Assembly (NCBI GenBank): GCA_902517815.1 | Contig: CABYED010000001.1 | Coordinates: forward strand, 298,169 to 362,168 | From: an uncultured SAR116 cluster alpha proteobacterium | Lineage (GTDB): Bacteria; Pseudomonadota; Alphaproteobacteria; Puniceispirillales; Marisalimonadaceae | Direction: 5' to 3' | Length of the DNA stretch: 64,000 nucleotides | In this document: piece after piece, positions 60,454 through 64,000 of the stretch | Layout of the letters: every line of letters starts with the position of its first letter | How positions within the stretch are numbered: position 1 is the stretch's first letter | Program-made: the position numbers and the translations under genes | The notes under the pieces: generated by a model | Seen by the model: the letters and a program-made list of their open reading frames with translations, nothing else | What the model was told of the DNA's origin: nothing | Database searches by the model: none

Positions 60454-62103
60454 TTAATTATTTTTTTGCATTTCGTTAATTATATTTGTAACACCTATAC
60501 CAACGGCTTCGTAGGCATCATATATTTCATCTGCTCCTGAATTTTCTAATATTTTTGTATCTTCATTTGATCTTGTTGGCACTATGATTTTTCCTATAAA
60601 GCCATATCTTCTAGCTTGTAAAGTAGACCAATTTTGTGCGTGAAATTCTGGTAATGCGAGTACAATAACTTTTAATTTTCCAAATCTTAATTTAGACCAA
60701 AATCCTGGATCTTCAGCATCTGCAAATGCCACCCTGTTTCCTTCTGATAATTTATTTAAAGCTATTTCTGTATCAGCATCAACGCCTACAACTTTTATAC
60801 CTTTCTCAGTTAATTTATTAAAAATTGAACTCCCAATTCTACCCATACCTACAATCATGATCTCAGCTTCTCCAAAAGTATGTGGTTGCTCATCAGGATG
60901 ATGTTTTTCTCTTTCAAATTTTATTAAAAAATTTTCAAAATATACAAAAATTTCATGAACATATTTATTCAATACGGAACCAATAATAAAGCTAATACAC
61001 ACTGACAATACTAGAATAGCTAAAATCTTTTGGTCTATTATATTTAAGTCATACCAATATGTAGCAACTATAAGACTAAATTCTGAATAGGTTATTAATG
61101 AGATTGAAATTAAGAAAGAAGAATATGATCTCAAATTAAAGAAGATTAGTAGAAAAAACAAAGTTAAAAACTTAATTACTAGCAATAAAATTAAGAAGAA
61201 TGAATTTAAAATGATTTCCTGATTAAGATTTAATTTCATTCCAAGAGACACAAAAAATGCTACTAGTAAAATCTCTCTTAAACTCCATATTTTTTCTCCT
61301 AATTTATCAGCAAATTTAATGTTAGATAGCATCATTCCCATTATTAGAGCACCTAATTCTCCCGACAAACCAAGTTTTTCAAACAAATATCCTCCTAAAA
61401 AGAGACCAATTATTACAGAAGTAAGCAATTGTAATTCTTCATTTGATTGTAATTTTTCTAAAACGATTTTTACTATGGGAATGCATAAAGGAGTAAATAA
61501 AAGAAGAAGTGTATAAAATGATAAATTTGTTTCATTTGTATAAAGTAATAAAAAAAGAGCTAAAATATCTTGAAAAATTAAAATTAAGATTGAGTTTCTT
61601 CCATGAAAAGAGTTAATTTCTTTTCGATCCTCAAGAGATTTTGAGGCTATTACTGTGCTAGAAAAAGTTAAAATAATACAAAGCAAAATTTTTGCTTCAA
61701 AATCTATATTTATATTTAATAGAATAAAATAAATTAGTGTTACTAATAAAGAATGGAGAAAAAAAACATTTAAAAAACTTAAACTTAGAAATGAAGAAGG
61801 CTTTACTTTTAAGCCTATAGAAAAAAGTAATAATTCAACACCAATTTTTGAGGGGATTGACAAAATTTCAGTATTATCAGAAAAATTTATGTATGAGAAA
61901 AAATACCCAGAGGTTATAAAACCAATTAAAATTGGCAATGATAAAACCTTGAAAATATAACCAAAAAATAAAGCTCCACTCAACCAAATTAAGATCACAT
62001 CCATACTATAATATATAGAGTTAAATGATAAAAAAGTGTAAAAATAATAACTCGCGTGACTTTTTTTATATTTTGATGTTTTGTTTGATGAAAACTTCAT
62101 CAA
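60454..62103 (-). CDS. KefB-like monovalent cation:proton antiporter with TrkA-N domain
   Basis: A CPA2-type antiporter (549 aa) with about 12 transmembrane helices followed by a TrkA-N (RCK) NAD-binding domain: MIVGMGRIGSSIFNKLTEKGIKVVGVDADTEI near residue 420. Motifs of CPA2 proteins are seen: FGYIFKVLSLPILIGFITSGYFF, LLFSIGLKVKPSS, SSTVIASKSLEDRKEI, LGLSGELGALIMGMMLSN. It probably exports K+ or Na+ in exchange for H+. The first 33 residues before MDVILIWLSG are atypical and lack a ribosome-binding site, so translation may start at that Met (62004). Confidence 0.9.
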   Translation of the reverse strand: MMKFSSNKTSKYKKSHASYYFYTFLSFNSIYYSMDVILIWLSGALFFGYIFKVLSLPILIGFITSGYFFSYINFSDNTEILSIPSKIGVELLLFSIGLKVKPSSFLSLSFLNVFFLHSLLVTLIYFILLNINIDFEAKILLCIILTFSSTVIASKSLEDRKEINSFHGRNSILILIFQDILALFLLLYTNETNLSFYTLLLLFTPLCIPIVKIVLEKLQSNEELQLLTSVIIGLFLGGYLFEKLGLSGELGALIMGMMLSNIKFADKLGEKIWSLREILLVAFFVSLGMKLNLNQEIILNSFFLILLLVIKFLTLFFLLIFFNLRSYSSFLISISLITYSEFSLIVATYWYDLNIIDQKILAILVLSVCISFIIGSVLNKYVHEIFVYFENFLIKFEREKHHPDEQPHTFGEAEIMIVGMGRIGSSIFNKLTEKGIKVVGVDADTEIALNKLSEGNRVAFADAEDPGFWSKLRFGKLKVIVLALPEFHAQNWSTLQARRYGFIGKIIVPTRSNEDTKILENSGADEIYDAYEAVGIGVTNIINEMQKNN

Positions 62104-62358
62104 TTCACAATGAAATTTATGGTATATTTATTTCTAAATTAGATTTCATTAAACTTTATGATTGTAAGGACAGAATTAGCTTAAAGCTTTATGATTAAAA
62201 TCTGTACCTTATTTAGTTGCCTGATAAATTATTAATTTTTTTAAGTTTTTTAAAGTTGTTGAATTTACTAAAAAGAGATAAAAGTGGCAAGTTATGTTAA
62301 AAGTAATAACGTGTTCCATGCATAAGTAAGAGACAAATATGTTGGATCAATATCTAAA

Positions 62359-63093
62359 TTATTTAAAATCAAATGGTGGTAACTCTTTTATACTTTTTTT
62401 TAGAGCCTCTCCCCAACTATTTGATATTTTTTCAAAATAAGGATCATTTTTTTCAAACCTTATTTGATTATTCAATTCAAAATCATCTTTTTTTAAGGTA
62501 CAGACATCTATTGGCATGCCTACTGAAACATTAGCCTTCATAGTACTATCAAATGAAACTAAAAGTAGTTTTATTGCATCACCGAAGTTTGAGTCTTTTT
62601 CTAGTGCTCTAACAATAATTGGTTTGCCATATTTTGTTTCTCCAATTTGAAAAAAAGATTGATCTTCAGATGCTTCTATAAAGTTACCCTCAGGATATAT
62701 TAAAAATAACCTATGTTCTTGACCTACAATTTGACCACCTAAAATTAATGTAGAGGAATATGGATTTTCACCTACTTGGCCATCAGAAGAGTATTCATTA
62801 GATATATTTCTTAAAATTTTTCCTACAATTCTTGCAACTTGAAACATTGATTTAGTTTTAAGAATATTATCGTTATCATTATTGGGATTATCAATAGCTT
62901 CATTTATGAGATTGATAGTAGCCTGGGATGTGGCTAAATTTCCAGAAGTTAATAAAACTACACTTCTTTCGTTTTTATTCGACCAAAAAAACATTTTTTT
63001 ATTTGTATTAACATTATCTATTCCAGCGTTAGTTAAAGTATCTGACATGAATACTAGACCTTGATTTAATTTTAATCCTACACAATAAGTCAT
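62359..63093 (-). CDS. Anbu (proteasome-like peptidase)
   Basis: A 244-aa member of the Anbu family, ancestral-type beta-subunit of proteasomes. Seen: the N-terminal TYCVGLKLNQGLVFMSDTLTNAG (Thr2 nucleophile after Met removal and the S-D-T motif), NTNKKMFFW (Lys33-equivalent), VVLLTSGNLATSQAT and YSSTLILGGQIVG. Anbu occurs with transglutaminase-like, alpha-E and circularly permuted ATP-grasp proteins. Here transglutaminase is next upstream. Role unknown (proposed peptide modification or proteolysis). Confidence 0.92.
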   Translation of the reverse strand: MTYCVGLKLNQGLVFMSDTLTNAGIDNVNTNKKMFFWSNKNERSVVLLTSGNLATSQATINLINEAIDNPNNDNDNILKTKSMFQVARIVGKILRNISNEYSSDGQVGENPYSSTLILGGQIVGQEHRLFLIYPEGNFIEASEDQSFFQIGETKYGKPIIVRALEKDSNFGDAIKLLLVSFDSTMKANVSVGMPIDVCTLKKDDFELNNQIRFEKNDPYFEKISNSWGEALKKSIKELPPFDFK

Positions 63094-63105
63094 TAATCAC
63101 CTTGA

Positions 63106-63915
63106 TTATTGATTTAAAATATCAATTGATAATTCTAAATTTTGATTTTCCAAAAAATATCCATTTATAACACCTTTTACAGGTACTACATCATTATAAT
63201 CGAAACCTTTTGCTATTTCTACATATCTGTCATCTGGAGAAATACCATTAGATATATCAAAACCTATCCAACCAAGATTTTCTATAAATACTTCAGCCCA
63301 AGCATGCATAGAAAGATTATGAGCATCTTGTATGGGTTTAAATAATCCACTAACATATCTACAAGGCAGATTATTCATTCGGACTATAGATAAAAATATA
63401 TGAGTGTGATCCTGACAAACACCAAACCCTTTTTTAAATGCATCTTCAGCTGTCGTTTTATAATCTGTTTTTCCTTTTTTATATTTAATTTTAGATCTTA
63501 TTTTAAATGAGAGTTCATGAAGACTTCCTATCAAATCCTCGAAATTCAAAATGTTTTCTTTGTAAAACTTTGATAGATATTCACCAGGTTTCGTAAGGTA
63601 AGTTTTATCAATGTAACACCAAAGTGGAAGATCTTTTTTTGAGATTTCTTTTAATCCAAAATTAGACTTTGTTTCAACCTTACCAAAAATATTATATTCA
63701 ATTTTTTTAGAGTTATTTTGTATACTAACCAAATCTATTAGATTACCAAATTGATCTATAGAATTAAGCTCCTTACTTCCACCCTCAATATCAATTTTCC
63801 AAACTAAAATTTTTTGACTTTCATTACTTTGAGGAGTTAAAAGTAGCTTATTAAACCCAAAATTAATCGTTCCATCAATTTCATATTTAATTTTTTGTGT
63901 TATTTTTAAAATCAT
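63106..63915 (-). CDS. Transglutaminase-like domain protein of the Anbu operon
   Basis: A 269-aa protein. The N-terminal part (NFGFNKLLLTPQSNESQKIL) is the bacterial transglutaminase-like N-domain; the core has KGFGVCQDHTHIFLSIVRMNNLPCRYVSGL with catalytic Cys, then HAWAEVFIENLGWIGFDISNG with His and Asp. The triad is complete, so peptidase or transamidase activity is possible. It lies 13 bases upstream of anbu on the same strand. Confidence 0.92.
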   Translation of the reverse strand: MILKITQKIKYEIDGTINFGFNKLLLTPQSNESQKILVWKIDIEGGSKELNSIDQFGNLIDLVSIQNNSKKIEYNIFGKVETKSNFGLKEISKKDLPLWCYIDKTYLTKPGEYLSKFYKENILNFEDLIGSLHELSFKIRSKIKYKKGKTDYKTTAEDAFKKGFGVCQDHTHIFLSIVRMNNLPCRYVSGLFKPIQDAHNLSMHAWAEVFIENLGWIGFDISNGISPDDRYVEIAKGFDYNDVVPVKGVINGYFLENQNLELSIDILNQ

Positions 63916-63919
63916 ACTA

Positions 63920-64000
63920 TTACTGGAAATTAAATTCTTCCTCTATATTTGCAGCTAATGTCATATTTAATTTAAATAGACTATCTAAAAATGAATAATT
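63920..64000 (-). CDS. C-terminus of a gene cut by window end (probable alpha-E protein of the Anbu operon)
   Basis: The last 26 codons of a minus-strand gene, ending in MTLAANIEEEFNFQ and TAA at 63920-63922, four bases upstream of the transglutaminase start. Position in Anbu operons predicts an alpha-E (DUF403) protein, but the fragment is too short to prove it. Confidence 0.45.
   Translation of the reverse strand, partial: NYSFLDSLFKLNMTLAANIEEEFNFQ

Noticed and set aside
1-64000. CRISPR arrays, transposases, prophage or rRNA genes
   Set aside because: None seen. The only mobile-element signs are tRNA-derived repeats without an integrase.

Overview
The window is very AT-rich (roughly 30% GC by eye), densely coded on both strands and uses the standard code. 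Its gene set (TctA, MmgE/PrpD, 4-hydroxybenzoate and protocatechuate oxygenases, a methanethiol oxidase-like protein, AzlCD, an AtuA/DUF4387 pair, the Anbu operon, several copper proteins, class III cyclases) looks like a streamlined marine alphaproteobacterium. This is inference from content; no rRNA or other strong taxonomic marker lies in the window.

Layout. 0-4.4 kb: end of a TctA transporter gene, MmgE/PrpD, a DUF457 membrane hydrolase and a Baeyer-Villiger-type monooxygenase. 4.4-8.1 kb: minus-strand cluster pobA-pcaH-pcaG followed by a small membrane protein and a cyclic-nucleotide-binding protein. 8.1-12.7 kb: hpt, a 106-aa family member, zinc alcohol dehydrogenase, EamA exporter, DapA-like lyase, CsaA-like protein. 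12.7-16.9 kb: copper and molybdenum theme (SCO1, ModA-like, MOSC, pseudoazurin). 17-24.5 kb: a decayed hydrolase, DUF4387/AtuA, an HTH protein with a degenerate MT-A70-like domain, MazG-like, AzlCD, nth, and the photolyase-TIGR03643-DUF2256 trio. 24.5-32.3 kb: small metabolic genes, the methanethiol oxidase-ferredoxin-CoA-binding operon, epimerase, GST, AidB-like dehydrogenase. 33-35.6 kb: DUF4396-cytochrome c-multicopper oxidase behind a site that closely resembles a CueR/HmrR copper operator. 36-40 kb: SDR and the exported DUF1800/DUF1501 pair.

40-59 kb is an accessory-looking region marked by three copies of a ~115-bp repeat. Each copy holds the 3' part of an initiator-type tRNA-Met plus its downstream terminator, the usual footprint of integration at a tRNA gene. 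It contains two class III nucleotide cyclases, each beside two PPOX flavoproteins, an FG-GAP/ASPIC protein with a Cys-rich partner, a sugar ABC transporter with unusual permeases and a glycosidase remnant, a PanB-like protein with a cupin, and a decayed secreted-protein gene. No integrase is present. 59-64 kb: a mandelate racemase-type enzyme, a KefB-like antiporter, and the end of an Anbu-transglutaminase-(probable alpha-E) operon running off the window.

The strongest leads are the CueR-like operator on the DUF4396 operon, the tRNA-derived repeats with a compensated hairpin, the HTH/MT-A70 pseudo-enzyme, the DUF11-like domain inside an ABC permease loop, and the duplicated cyclase-PPOX neighbourhoods. 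Two broken genes and one small gene missing from the ORF track (DUF2256) were also found.
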